Positions 9,711 through 18,770 of a stretch of 64,000 nucleotides of DNA are shown here, in pieces. Source of the stretch: Spirosoma sp. KCTC 42546 (lineage in GTDB: Bacteria > Bacteroidota > Bacteroidia > Cytophagales > Spirosomataceae); assembly GCF_006965485.1 (NCBI RefSeq), contig NZ_CP041360.1, forward strand, positions 3,824,501 through 3,888,500, written 5' to 3'. The stretch's first letter is position 1; each line of letters starts with the position of its first letter. The position numbers and the translations under genes are program-made. The notes beneath the pieces were generated by a model, which ran no database searches, was not told the origin of the DNA, and saw nothing but the letters and a program-made list of their open reading frames with translations.

Positions 9711-11096
9711 TTAAACAATATCGACAATGTCAACAGGATCAGACTCAGGTACGGGTGGTTTGGATTGCCAATACCAATAAAAGGGCAGTCCGGTGGCAAT
9801 CAGGCCTAACCCTGTTAATGCCTCCCGGGGTTGATTGATGAGGGTCATCACGACCAGCAGTATACAGCAGCAACAGAAAAAAGCAGGTACAACGGGATAA
9901 CCAATAACCCGGTAGGGGCGATGTAAATCGGGTTGTTTGTAGCGTAATAACAGCACACCAAAGGCCGTAGCACCGTAGAAAATAAAGGAGGCAAACACTA
10001 GCATGTCCGTTAACTGATCGAAGCTACCTGACCACACCAGAATGACCGACCAAACAGCTTGAAGCAATATGGCGACCGATGGCGTTTTATAACGAGGATG
10101 GATAACGGCAGCAGCTTTGAAAAATAATCCGTCGCGGGCCATGGCGAAGAAAACCCGTGCAGGCATCAAAATGGACGCGTTGGTTGAGTTGGATGTGGTG
10201 ACCAATATCAGGACAGAAATAAACAGGGCACCCGCCCAGCCAGCCGCCTGACGGACTACTTCAACAGCCGCAATTTTTCCGGGGGTACTGGCCAGCGTTG
10301 CCAGGTCGCCAATGGGGAGTACGTACACGTAAACGATGTTCAGCAGCACGTAAATTCCAACAACGATACTCGTTCCGACGCCTAGGGCAATCGGTAGGTT
10401 TCGTTGCGGATTTTTGACCTCCTCGCCAATGTAGGCAATCTGATTCCAGCCTTCGTAGCCCCAAAAGGCACCCAGCGATGCAACGACAAGAGATCCTAGT
10501 AAACTTCCGTGAGCAGTGGTTGCTTTTACGGGGATGGATTCTGTCAGATTAGCAATACTGCCCGTTTTAGCCGCAAAGCCAACAACCGCAATGATGGCTA
10601 CGGCACCAAACGTTAAATAAATAAGTCCCCGGCTCAGTCCCTCGGCAAATGTGACGCCCCTATAGTTAATCAGGCTTAGAAACGTTATGAGTCCAGTTGC
10701 TACACATTTTACCGCTAATTCAACCACTCCATTGTCCAGCCCTATCAAGGAAACCAGCGATTGACCAAAAATATGCGCCAATGCAGCAATCGTGGCGGTT
10801 CGCATAACCGTGAATGCCCCCCATCCGTACATAAAAGCGAACAAACGACCGTACACTTTCTTGAAATAAACGTACTCGCCACCCGATTGGGGAAACATAC
10901 CTGCCATCTCGGCATACGTAAGTGCCCCCGCCAGACTAACAACCCCGGCGGCAATCCAGCAAGCCATAACCAGAAGGGGAGACCCTAACTCAGCGGCCAT
11001 GGGTGCAACCTTTTTGAAAACTCCCGATCCGACAATGCCGCTCACAACCAATAAAATGGCAGGACGTAACTCGATTGTGCGCGAAAGTTTATTCAT
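9711..11096 (-). CDS. APC-family amino-acid permease
   Basis: 461 aa with 12 predicted membrane segments. The N-terminal motif (SGIVGSGVFKK) and the GYEGWN motif are of the amino-acid/polyamine/organocation superfamily, LAT-like branch. It sits downstream of, and in the same direction as, the DUF3445-epimerase-DUF1611 operon, but is separated from it by the 379-base gap holding a large foldback element. A role in supplying that pathway with amino acids is plausible but not shown. Confidence 0.88.
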   Translation of the reverse strand: MNKLSRTIELRPAILLVVSGIVGSGVFKKVAPMAAELGSPLLVMACWIAAGVVSLAGALTYAEMAGMFPQSGGEYVYFKKVYGRLFAFMYGWGAFTVMRTATIAALAHIFGQSLVSLIGLDNGVVELAVKCVATGLITFLSLINYRGVTFAEGLSRGLIYLTFGAVAIIAVVGFAAKTGSIANLTESIPVKATTAHGSLLGSLVVASLGAFWGYEGWNQIAYIGEEVKNPQRNLPIALGVGTSIVVGIYVLLNIVYVYVLPIGDLATLASTPGKIAAVEVVRQAAGWAGALFISVLILVTTSNSTNASILMPARVFFAMARDGLFFKAAAVIHPRYKTPSVAILLQAVWSVILVWSGSFDQLTDMLVFASFIFYGATAFGVLLLRYKQPDLHRPYRVIGYPVVPAFFCCCCILLVVMTLINQPREALTGLGLIATGLPFYWYWQSKPPVPESDPVDIVDIV

Positions 11097-11181
11097 AATG
11101 ATTATTTGGTTCTAAAGTAGACTCGCTGATAGAATAGTTTGTGTAATCGTAATGATACGGAATAATTTAGTTTCTGCAGTA

Positions 11182-11452
11182 TCGGGTTCTCAAACCCGAC
11201 ATAACAGTTAGAACAAAATGTCGGATTCTTCAACCTACAGTGTATATACATCTTTTTTCGGTCGCGTAGTGATCTAATGTTTGTAGGGATACCCGAATTT
11301 TACCCTGTTTTCTGATCGCGTAGCGATCTAACAAGGGGTGTGATTCGATCGCTACGCGACCCATATGGTCGAATGTGACCGTTTTTGCTACAAACATTTG
11401 ATGCCTAACGGCATCTCAAGGATGGGTATACACCGTAAGTTTGAGAACCCGA
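11182..11452. repeat. nested foldback (palindromic) element C
   Basis: Outer 14-bp perfect arms at 11182-11195 and 11439-11452. Inside are an imperfect pair near 11238-11251/11418-11435, an 11-bp perfect pair at 11276-11286/11388-11398, and a 13-bp perfect pair at 11316-11328/11347-11359. A third copy of the GTCGCGTAG motif is at 11261. The left arm can also fold alone as TCGGGTT-ctca-AACCCGA. The terminal sequence is related to the elements at 17.7 and 26.4 kb. It fills most of the 379-base gap and has no coding frame. Confidence 0.8.
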
Positions 11453-11475
11453 CACCATAACAAGAATAAAAAACG

Positions 11476-12402
11476 TCACTTACGACACGTTTTGCCCAAA
11501 TAAGCCAGCAAGGCGGGTAAAAAGTCCGTCATGCTTTTATAGGCAATCATAGCTGGGGGGGTAGTGCTGAATACACTAGCCATACGACTGGCGCGCTCCG
11601 GGTCGCTGGCTTCATGAGCAAGCAGGCTCTGGTAGGTTCGGATGCTAAACAGGACCGCTCCAGATAAGGGCAATCGGGTAAGGGTTTGCCGTTCTATTCG
11701 CAGGTAGAGTTGCTCACCAATCGTTTCGGAGGTTAGGTAGGGTAATTTTTCCCTAAGGAGCTGATCCAGGCTTGGCTTGTGTCGACTTGTCATATCCAGT
11801 TGGTCGCTTACTTTCACGCTCCAGTTCAGTCGCCAAACCGGGCGTCCCACGGGCAGGCGTGTCATTAACTGCTGGGCGGCTCGCATCATCGGCTCGACTA
11901 TCGAAACAATGGGTGCATGAATTTGCCAGAAAGGGAGCCCGATTTTCTCATCCAGACTCCAGTCGTTCCCAAAACAAAGCTGACCCGCTACTAATCGGGC
12001 ATCGTCGCCCGCCAGCAGAACCAAATCTTCCTGAACCTGCCGCCCCAACCAATCCAATGGATCATAGGGTAGGGTTTGTTTATCGCCAAATGTAAATGTT
12101 GTTTCTTCATTCAAACGTAGGTTTAGCCAATACCACCGATTGCCTTCCTGACGAAGACTAAACGAAGTAGGATAGAACTGAACCAGGTTTTCAACGATCA
12201 GCTTTACAACCTCCCACTGGGCTGTTTCATAACCCGATTGCGCCTGGTAGTAGTACGTTGGCAACGCTGTCAGAAGCTTCCGCTTGAGGGCAATCACCGC
12301 TGGGTAGTGCTCATCGACTTCCACAAGCCGGTCGCTTTCGAGCAGCGGGAAAGTGCCCATCTTATCGTTGAACTGTTGACCAAACGGGAAGTAGGGGAGC
12401 AT
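11476..12402 (-). CDS. DUF3445 / heme-dependent oxidative N-demethylase-like protein
   Basis: 308 aa from the ATG at 12402. A TTG 42 bases upstream is open but would overlap the epimerase gene. Features such as SFSLRQEGNRWYWLNL, ERQTLTRLPLSGAVLFSIRTY and a conserved basic/aromatic core fit the DUF3445 family, whose characterised member is the alpha subunit of a heme-dependent oxidative N-demethylase. It starts 19 bases after the epimerase stop, so it is third in the operon. A role in removing N-methyl groups from amino acids or amines is inferred. Confidence 0.68.
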   Translation of the reverse strand: MLPYFPFGQQFNDKMGTFPLLESDRLVEVDEHYPAVIALKRKLLTALPTYYYQAQSGYETAQWEVVKLIVENLVQFYPTSFSLRQEGNRWYWLNLRLNEETTFTFGDKQTLPYDPLDWLGRQVQEDLVLLAGDDARLVAGQLCFGNDWSLDEKIGLPFWQIHAPIVSIVEPMMRAAQQLMTRLPVGRPVWRLNWSVKVSDQLDMTSRHKPSLDQLLREKLPYLTSETIGEQLYLRIERQTLTRLPLSGAVLFSIRTYQSLLAHEASDPERASRMASVFSTTPPAMIAYKSMTDFLPALLAYLGKTCRK

Positions 12403-12421
12403 GGGTTGAGAGATACGGAAG

Positions 12422-13492
12422 CTAGGACAGACTGGTAAGGCCAAGGCCGGGTTCGTTTGTTGGGCGCATCAGTCCATCTTTCAGTATAAAGCCCCCCGTT
12501 ACGATGTCTTCGGCCAGATCCAGACTACCGTCGAGATCAATATAGCGCGTATTGGAACAGGCAAAGGCTACATGTAAAGCAGCAGCGATACTCACCCGAC
12601 TTTCGTCATTACATCCCCAAAATAGGGAAATGTTAGCAGGTTTAGCAATAATGGCTATGGCAAGTGCGGCCCGTATGCCTCCACACTTCATCAGTTTGAT
12701 ATTATAAATACCGAATGGCTGGGGTTGATGTGCCAGTTTCAGGGCGGCTTTGTGGCCTTTCAACGACTCATCAGCTGCCAATAAACGCCTTGTCTCATCG
12801 GGTAAAGCCAATAATTCCAGCTCCTGCCCAACAGGAAGGGGTTGTTCCACTAATTCTACATCGACAAAACGAGTGGCAGCAAGAAATTTCTGTAAGTCAG
12901 CCAGTGAATATCCCTGATTGGCGTCAACCCGAATGGTTAGGTTTTTTCCATAAATCTCACGGAGTTTGACAATCCGCTCGATATCTCCGTCAACATTAAG
13001 GCCAGTTTTTACTTTTAAGACACGAAACCCCTGTTGATAAAATGCGGCTGCTTCGGCCAGCGTATCGGCTAGGTTCATGATGCCTATAGTCACTGACGTA
13101 GGCATCGACCGAATTTTCTGACCGTAGAATTGAACAATAGGGACACCCAGATACTGGCCAAATGCATCGTGAAGCGCAATGTCCAGCGCGGCCAGCGTAC
13201 CAGGCGCATTTGGAAACTGGTGACGGGCTTCGTCGATCAGCGAATTAAACAGCCGGATATCGCGCCCCACTAAGCTGTTTACCCACTCACTTTGGAGATT
13301 TTGCAAAACCTGATCGGGGGATTCTCCGACTACTTCGGGCGATGGATTTGATGCCCCTATGCCTACAATACCATGAACCAGCTCAATTTCAAGAAAGACG
13401 TTCTCAACGGTCGAAATGGTTTGATAAGCAATAGTATAGGGTTTGGTTAGGGTCAAATCCCGGCAATAGGCACGAATGGCATTAATGCGCAT
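12422..13492 (-). CDS. enolase-superfamily dipeptide/N-acyl amino-acid epimerase (DgcA-like)
   Basis: 356 aa, mandelate racemase/muconate-lactonising fold. Catalytic lysines are in VLKVKTG (K160, K162) and IKLMK (K266). Metal ligands are D190 (RVDANQG), E216 (VEQPLP) and D241 (AADES). This set matches L-Ala-D/L-Glu epimerases. It overlaps the end of the DUF1611 gene by 11 bases. The same gene pair has been described as DgcN-DgcA for D-glutamate use, so N-acetyl-D-Glu epimerisation is as likely as a muropeptide dipeptide substrate. Confidence 0.85.
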   Translation of the reverse strand: MRINAIRAYCRDLTLTKPYTIAYQTISTVENVFLEIELVHGIVGIGASNPSPEVVGESPDQVLQNLQSEWVNSLVGRDIRLFNSLIDEARHQFPNAPGTLAALDIALHDAFGQYLGVPIVQFYGQKIRSMPTSVTIGIMNLADTLAEAAAFYQQGFRVLKVKTGLNVDGDIERIVKLREIYGKNLTIRVDANQGYSLADLQKFLAATRFVDVELVEQPLPVGQELELLALPDETRRLLAADESLKGHKAALKLAHQPQPFGIYNIKLMKCGGIRAALAIAIIAKPANISLFWGCNDESRVSIAAALHVAFACSNTRYIDLDGSLDLAEDIVTGGFILKDGLMRPTNEPGLGLTSLS

Positions 13493-14546
13493 GAACGGTG
13501 GTAGTTAAGGTCTGTATACTAGGCACAATTGCATCGACACCTTCTTCCAGTGGTAATAGCACCGGAATACCCAGTTGGTCTGCATATTGTTTTTGATAGG
13601 CAAAGGCTTCTTCCCGGCTGCAATGTTCGGTATTTAAGGCCAGGGCAATAACGGTTGCGCCGTAGGCATTGATCAGATTTATTTCGGTTTCAACGGGTGG
13701 TATACGGCCCCAGTGTTCTTCATGGTCGTAAAAGATTCTGGTGGGGGCATGAACCAGCACCACATGTCGGGCGTTTCCCGACACTAAAAACTCGGAGCCA
13801 CAGGGTCCGCTGGGGTTTCGGAGGGCGGCTTGTCCTTCAATTAACAGTACATCGGCACCGGTTTCGCGCCAGCAGGAAACCAGTGCATGCTCGAGCTCGC
13901 CCGATACGAAATCGTTGAGCGTTGAATCGAAAATAAACCCGTATTGCACACCTTGCAACCAGCCGGTTTGACCGGTATAGATCATCTGGGCATTGATACC
14001 CTGCCGTCCGCAGGCTTCCCGAATCAGGCGAGTTGTGGTACGCTTGCCGAGGGCGCAGTCGGTGCCGATGACTGCAATAATTGGAGCGGTTATCTGGTTA
14101 ATCTCGCCCGTCCAGAAGTGGAGCTCCTGGCGGGTCTTGGGGCGTCGAACATCAATGAGCTGCCCGCCGAATTGTTGGGATAGCGCAACCAGATCGGGTT
14201 TTTCGCTCAGGAATTCATGAAGGCCATTGACAACCGACAATCCTTTTTCCAGGCTATGACGAATATCCGTCAGCATGGTTGGTGGCAAAACGCCCCCACT
14301 CGTTGCAACTGAAACAATGGCGTAAGAAACTGGCCCAACCTGCGTGAGAGCCTCATCGACCGACGCGAATACGGGAATGTTGCGCACTTGTCCATCGAGG
14401 ACAGCACCAGCGTCCTGCCCGGCGGTTGGTGCATCCACGACACCCACAATGGTATATCGGTCCGATCCACGAATTAGTCCGTGAGCCGTTTTGGCATTCG
14501 GGGTGCTTAAAATGCCATCCGTAAGTAGAATAGCCCGATTACTCAT
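13482..14546 (-). CDS. DUF1611 P-loop protein (DgcN-like)
   Basis: 354 aa, DUF1611 family. A Rossmann-like N-terminal domain precedes a P-loop at about 161-170 (GTDCALGKRT) and the conserved LLIEGQAALRNPSG segment. Family members next to an enolase-superfamily epimerase have been characterised as D-glutamate N-acetyltransferases (recalled from the literature). First gene of the minus-strand operon, divergent from the AsnC/Lrp regulator with 156 bases between. Confidence 0.82.
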   Translation of the reverse strand: MSNRAILLTDGILSTPNAKTAHGLIRGSDRYTIVGVVDAPTAGQDAGAVLDGQVRNIPVFASVDEALTQVGPVSYAIVSVATSGGVLPPTMLTDIRHSLEKGLSVVNGLHEFLSEKPDLVALSQQFGGQLIDVRRPKTRQELHFWTGEINQITAPIIAVIGTDCALGKRTTTRLIREACGRQGINAQMIYTGQTGWLQGVQYGFIFDSTLNDFVSGELEHALVSCWRETGADVLLIEGQAALRNPSGPCGSEFLVSGNARHVVLVHAPTRIFYDHEEHWGRIPPVETEINLINAYGATVIALALNTEHCSREEAFAYQKQYADQLGIPVLLPLEEGVDAIVPSIQTLTTTVHAH

Positions 14547-14639
14547 CTCTAAATTGTTCTAAAAATTTCGATAAATCTATGAATTCGTTCTTATAATCGT
14601 TTAATTAGTTGAATAAAATAATGACTTGTCAGAAATTAT

Positions 14640-14652
14640 AGAATATTATTCT
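14640..14652. promoter_or_regulatory. candidate operator between dgcN-like gene and asnC-like gene
   Basis: Perfect 13-base palindrome (AGAATA T TATTCT) in the AT-rich divergent promoter region. It is placed 50 bases before the regulator start and 93 bases before the DUF1611 start. Binding by the AsnC/Lrp protein is an inference from position and from the AT-rich palindromic sites this family uses. Confidence 0.4.
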
Positions 14653-14702
14653 TTTTGAGCGACAGATTTGTATATTGAAAAGAAAACTAGTCTACACTGG
14701 AT

Positions 14703-15176
14703 ATGCTGGATGATACGGACCTGCGTTTGCTGACCTTATTACAGCAAAATGCCAAATTGACCATTAAAGAATTAGCGGAACAATTAGGCATGACCACGAC
14801 GCCTATTTTTGAACGAATAAAGCGCATGGAGCGCGACGGGGTGATTACTGGTTATGTAGCCTTAGTTGACCCTGAAAAAGTAGGTCGGCCCTTAGTCGTC
14901 TTTTGCAACGTGTCGATGCCCGATTATACGCCTGACAATATCAGTGGTTTTGAAGAGAGCATTCGACAGATGCCCGATGTACTGGAAGCCTACCATCTGG
15001 CCGGTACTATTGATTATCAGTTGAAAGTGCTTGTGCAGGATATCAAAGAATACACACTGTTTTTGCAACAAGTCGCTACACTTCCAATGGTCCGTGTTCA
15101 TAGTAGTGCCATAGCGCTATACACCGTGAAACAATCCACCATTGTGCCAACACCTGCCAAAATCACTATGCTATGA
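14703..15176 (+). CDS. AsnC/Lrp-family transcriptional regulator
   Basis: 157 aa. The N-terminal winged helix-turn-helix (DDTDLRLLTLLQQNAKLTIKELAEQLGMT) is followed by the RAM ligand-binding domain (VLEAYHLAGTIDYQLKVLVQD). It is divergent from the epimerase operon and overlaps the next gene by 4 bases (ATGA), so it probably senses an amino acid and controls both arms of the locus. Confidence 0.9.
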   Translation: MLDDTDLRLLTLLQQNAKLTIKELAEQLGMTTTPIFERIKRMERDGVITGYVALVDPEKVGRPLVVFCNVSMPDYTPDNISGFEESIRQMPDVLEAYHLAGTIDYQLKVLVQDIKEYTLFLQQVATLPMVRVHSSAIALYTVKQSTIVPTPAKITML

Positions 15177-17698
15177 CTCAATCTTTACGCTTCCTCTCGC
15201 TTGTTTTGCTGGTCAGTTGTTCGGTCGTTTACGGGCAATCGGGTAGCCCTGCGTTAGCCACCCGCCTGAAAACCCTTGACTCGACCCTTACCGTTCTTCA
15301 TGACCGGGCTATGTTCAATGGGGTCGTGCTGGTAGCTGAACAGGGAAAAGTTCGCTATTCAAAGGCATTGGGAATTGCCAATATCACGACCGACGAACCG
15401 CTTACAACCAGCTCTGCCTTTAACCTGGCCTCCGTGTCGAAACAGTTTATCGCCATGATGATCATGCAATTGCAGGAGCGGGGCAAACTGGGGTACGATG
15501 AGCCGGTTCAAACGTATTTGCCTGATTTCCCGTATGCAACAATTACCGTGCGTGATCTCCTCAATCATACGTCCGGTTTGCCTGAATACTTCGACCTGGC
15601 ACAAAAGTACACGGGGCCGCTCGATACACTGACCAACGATAGCATGCTTCAGTTGCTTCATCAATACCAACCCGCTGTTCTTTTCCAACCCGGCGATCGT
15701 TGGGAGTATTGCAATACGGGTTATGTGCTACTTGGTTCAATCATTACCAAAGTTGGCGGGATGCCCATTGAGACATTTTTTGACAAGAATATCGTACGCC
15801 CGCTTAAGCTGAAAAAGACCTACATCTATTACCATAAAAGCAGTACTACGCCCCGAAATCGGGTGTTTGGCTTCGGGCGTGAAAATGGGAAAAACGTTCT
15901 GAATGACCTGATCCGGCTGGATGGCGTTGTTGGCGACGGTAATGTGTACTCCTCTGCCGACGACTTACTGACCTGGAGTCAGGCGCTGTATACCGAAAAA
16001 CTGGTGAAGGCGAGTACGCTCCAGGAGGCTTTTACGCCCGTCAAACTGAATGATGCCACCACCTATCCTTACGGCTTTGGGTGGATGGTTGAAGAGAAGG
16101 GGAAGGTATTGATGCACACCGGTAGCTGGGTTGGCTTTCGAACATTGATTATCCGCTATATCGACAAAAAACAAACGCTGATCGTTTTGACGAACGGGAC
16201 TAATGCGGCCGGGCGAGTTGCGCGGGAGATCCTGGAAGGGAAAACAATTCAGTTACCCCAAACTCAGTTAATTTCAAATATTCGACTGATTGATGGAACC
16301 GGGGCCGCTCCCCGAAAAGCCTCCGTTCGACTGCTAAACGATCGGATTCGTGAAATTGGCGAACTAACCGCTTTCCCCAACGAGACCGTCACGGACGGTA
16401 AAGGGTTTGTGTTGGCCCCCGGATTTATCGATAGCCATAGTCACCATGTTTCGGGACTAAAACCGGATGCGCTCGCGGCTGTTAATCAGGGCATTACAAC
16501 CATCGTGTCCGGGCAGGATGGCGGTAGTTATTCGATGGATACCTTACAGGCGCTACTGAAACGGCAACCGGTGGCCATCAACATGGCCACCTATACCGGA
16601 CATGCCACCTTGCGGCAACAGGCAATGGGGGTCAATGGACTTTACCGCACGGCCAAACCCGAGGAGGTCGACAAAATGAAAACACTCCTGCGCGCAGAGA
16701 TGCAAAAGGGCTCGCTCGGACTGTCGACGGGACTGGAATACGAAGCGGCTTTCTTCTCGAATCGTGATGAAGTACTGCAACTGGCGCAGGTTGCTGCTGA
16801 TTCGGGAGGACGGTATATCAGCCATATTCGGAGCGAGGATATACAGATCGATGATGCCGTCGACGAGATTATCCAGATTGGACGCCTGACAAAGATGCCT
16901 GTTCAGATTTCTCACCTGAAAATTGCGTTGCACGACAAATGGGGGCAGTCGTCTACGTTGCTGGCTCAACTGGAACAAGCTCGCGCCGAAGGGATTACTA
17001 TTACCGCCGATTGTTACCCGTATGATTACTGGAATTCGACACTTCGGGTACTGTTTCCCAAGCGGGATTATACCAATCTGGCCAGTGCTGAATTTGCGGT
17101 GAATCAACTGTTCGATCCATCGAAATCGGTGCTGGTGCGCTTTGCGGCCAATCCTGCCTATGCCGGAAAAACTGTTGGCGAAGTGGCACAAATGCGTCAG
17201 GAAAAACCGGCTCAAACACTGATGGGGTTAGTTGCTGAAGCGTCGGCGTTTTCCGAAAAGAATCCCGATGCCAGCGGAGTTGAAGCCATCATGGGTAAGT
17301 CCATGGACGAGCCCGACGTGAAGAATTTCCTGGCCTGGCCGCACACAAATATCTGCTCCGACGGGGCCAACGATGGCCATCCACGCGGCTATGGAGCGTT
17401 CACGCGCGTTCTGGGCCGCTACGTACGTGACCAGAAACTGATGCCGCTTGAAACCGCCATATATAAAATGACAGCGCTTTCGGCAGAACACCTGGGCTTG
17501 AAAAATCGGGGTGTTATTACGTCTGGCTACTATGCTGATCTGGTGCTGTTCAATCCAGATACCGTACAGGACAACGCCCGTATTGGCGACAATCAGGCGC
17601 TCTCAACCGGCATCGAAGCCGTCTGGGTAGCTGGGCAACTGGTTTATCAGGGCCAGAAAGCTACGGGTGCGCATCCAGGCGTGTTGATTCGGCGGTAG
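15173..17698 (+). CDS. fusion: beta-lactamase-like serine hydrolase + N-acyl-D-amino-acid deacylase
   Basis: 841 aa with a signal peptide (to about residue 21). Residues about 30-350 are a class C beta-lactamase/PBP-like serine hydrolase with S87xxK90, Y179xN181 and H315TG. From about 365 an amidohydrolase of the D-aminoacylase type begins. It shows GFIDSHSHH, TYTGHATL, GLSTGLEYE, ISHIRSED, QISHLKIA and the late metal-site region CSDGANDGHPRG. Both halves keep their catalytic residues. The exported position suggests trimming of peptides or N-acyl-D-amino acids outside the cytoplasm. The regulator overlaps its start. Confidence 0.88.
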   Translation: MTQSLRFLSLVLLVSCSVVYGQSGSPALATRLKTLDSTLTVLHDRAMFNGVVLVAEQGKVRYSKALGIANITTDEPLTTSSAFNLASVSKQFIAMMIMQLQERGKLGYDEPVQTYLPDFPYATITVRDLLNHTSGLPEYFDLAQKYTGPLDTLTNDSMLQLLHQYQPAVLFQPGDRWEYCNTGYVLLGSIITKVGGMPIETFFDKNIVRPLKLKKTYIYYHKSSTTPRNRVFGFGRENGKNVLNDLIRLDGVVGDGNVYSSADDLLTWSQALYTEKLVKASTLQEAFTPVKLNDATTYPYGFGWMVEEKGKVLMHTGSWVGFRTLIIRYIDKKQTLIVLTNGTNAAGRVAREILEGKTIQLPQTQLISNIRLIDGTGAAPRKASVRLLNDRIREIGELTAFPNETVTDGKGFVLAPGFIDSHSHHVSGLKPDALAAVNQGITTIVSGQDGGSYSMDTLQALLKRQPVAINMATYTGHATLRQQAMGVNGLYRTAKPEEVDKMKTLLRAEMQKGSLGLSTGLEYEAAFFSNRDEVLQLAQVAADSGGRYISHIRSEDIQIDDAVDEIIQIGRLTKMPVQISHLKIALHDKWGQSSTLLAQLEQARAEGITITADCYPYDYWNSTLRVLFPKRDYTNLASAEFAVNQLFDPSKSVLVRFAANPAYAGKTVGEVAQMRQEKPAQTLMGLVAEASAFSEKNPDASGVEAIMGKSMDEPDVKNFLAWPHTNICSDGANDGHPRGYGAFTRVLGRYVRDQKLMPLETAIYKMTALSAEHLGLKNRGVITSGYYADLVLFNPDTVQDNARIGDNQALSTGIEAVWVAGQLVYQGQKATGAHPGVLIRR

Positions 17699-17724
17699 TT
17701 AAGAGTTGTTCGTATGGTGTTTAG

Positions 17725-17836
17725 GTGGTGTCAGGTTTGGAACCTGACACTAGTGAGGTTTCTCAAAACCTATTCATGCAATTTCAATAGGTTTTGAGAA
17801 ACCTCACCACTGTCGGTTATAAGTAACCGACACCAC
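17725..17836. repeat. nested foldback (palindromic) element A
   Basis: Three hairpins in 112 bases: 17728-17750 (10-bp arms, 3-base loop), 17753-17774/17786-17807 (22-bp perfect arms) and 17811-17819/17824-17832 (9-bp arms). Flanking 8-mers GTGGTGTC (17725) and GACACCAC (17829) also pair. It lies between convergent genes and could end transcription both ways, although no long T-run follows. The central arms contain the same 14-bp cores as the element at 26.4 kb. Confidence 0.85.
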
Positions 17837-17847
17837 GGGTAGTCTAG

Positions 17848-18768
17848 TTAGTTGAATGATTGCCTGAATTCAAGGGGTGAAACCTGGGTCTTGCTCTTGA
17901 ATAGTTTATTGAACGACTGTGGGTATTCAAAGCCGAGCTGGTAGGCTATTTCGCTGACAGATAATGAGGTAGTTGATAAAATCTCTTTCGCTTTCTCAAT
18001 CAGTTTGTTATGAATATGGTGCTGAGTGCTTTGACCGGTCAGGTGCCGCAGCATATCGCTTAAGTAGTTCGGCGACACATGCAGTGCATCAGAGATGTAT
18101 TGAACAGTCGGGAGTCCCAGTTCCTGTACGGTAGTTCCGTCAAAATAATCCGAAAGAAGGGCCTCCAGCCTGGTCAGTATATCGTGACTGGCATTTTTAC
18201 GGGTGATGAATTGCCGATTGTAAAAGCGGTTGGAATAATTGAGCAATAATTCAATATGCGACACGATTACGTCCTGGCTGTAGCTATCGATAACAGACCG
18301 ATATTCCTGCCCGATGTTCTGCATAATGGCCATCATGAGTGTTTCTTCTTTATCGGACAAATGCAGAGCTTCATTCACGGCATAAGTGAAAAAACCGTAG
18401 TCTTTAATGCGCCTGGATAATTGGTAATTCAGGATAAAATCAGGATGGATAACCAACCACCAACCGTTAAGCGCCATGTCGTCTGGCGTAACTGTTGCAA
18501 TGACCTGACCTGGCGAAAAGAAGGTCATGATTCCTTCATCGAAATCATAGTAGTTCTGTCCATATTTCATTTTCCCAGTGAAGTCCTTTTTGATGCAGAT
18601 CGAATAAAAGTTGTAGACAACACTTTTTAGGCTTTCATCAAAATGGCAGGTTACCTCACTGAGATTGATAACGCTGATTAACGGATGCTCTGGTTTGGGT
18701 AAGGCGAGCAGGCGGTGCAATTCAGAAATTGAATTGATAATATAGGGGTGGCTGGCTTCTTTTTTCAT
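17848..18768 (-). CDS. AraC-family transcriptional regulator
   Basis: 306 aa with an N-terminal cupin-like sensing region. The C-terminal double helix-turn-helix of AraC/XylS type includes LHVSPNYLSDMLRHLTG and SVSEIAYQLGFEYPQSFNKLFK. Only 2 bases separate it from the aldo/keto reductase upstream on the same strand, so the two form an operon. It probably controls that reductase. Confidence 0.88.
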   Translation of the reverse strand: MKKEASHPYIINSISELHRLLALPKPEHPLISVINLSEVTCHFDESLKSVVYNFYSICIKKDFTGKMKYGQNYYDFDEGIMTFFSPGQVIATVTPDDMALNGWWLVIHPDFILNYQLSRRIKDYGFFTYAVNEALHLSDKEETLMMAIMQNIGQEYRSVIDSYSQDVIVSHIELLLNYSNRFYNRQFITRKNASHDILTRLEALLSDYFDGTTVQELGLPTVQYISDALHVSPNYLSDMLRHLTGQSTQHHIHNKLIEKAKEILSTTSLSVSEIAYQLGFEYPQSFNKLFKSKTQVSPLEFRQSFN

Positions 18769-18770
18769 GT

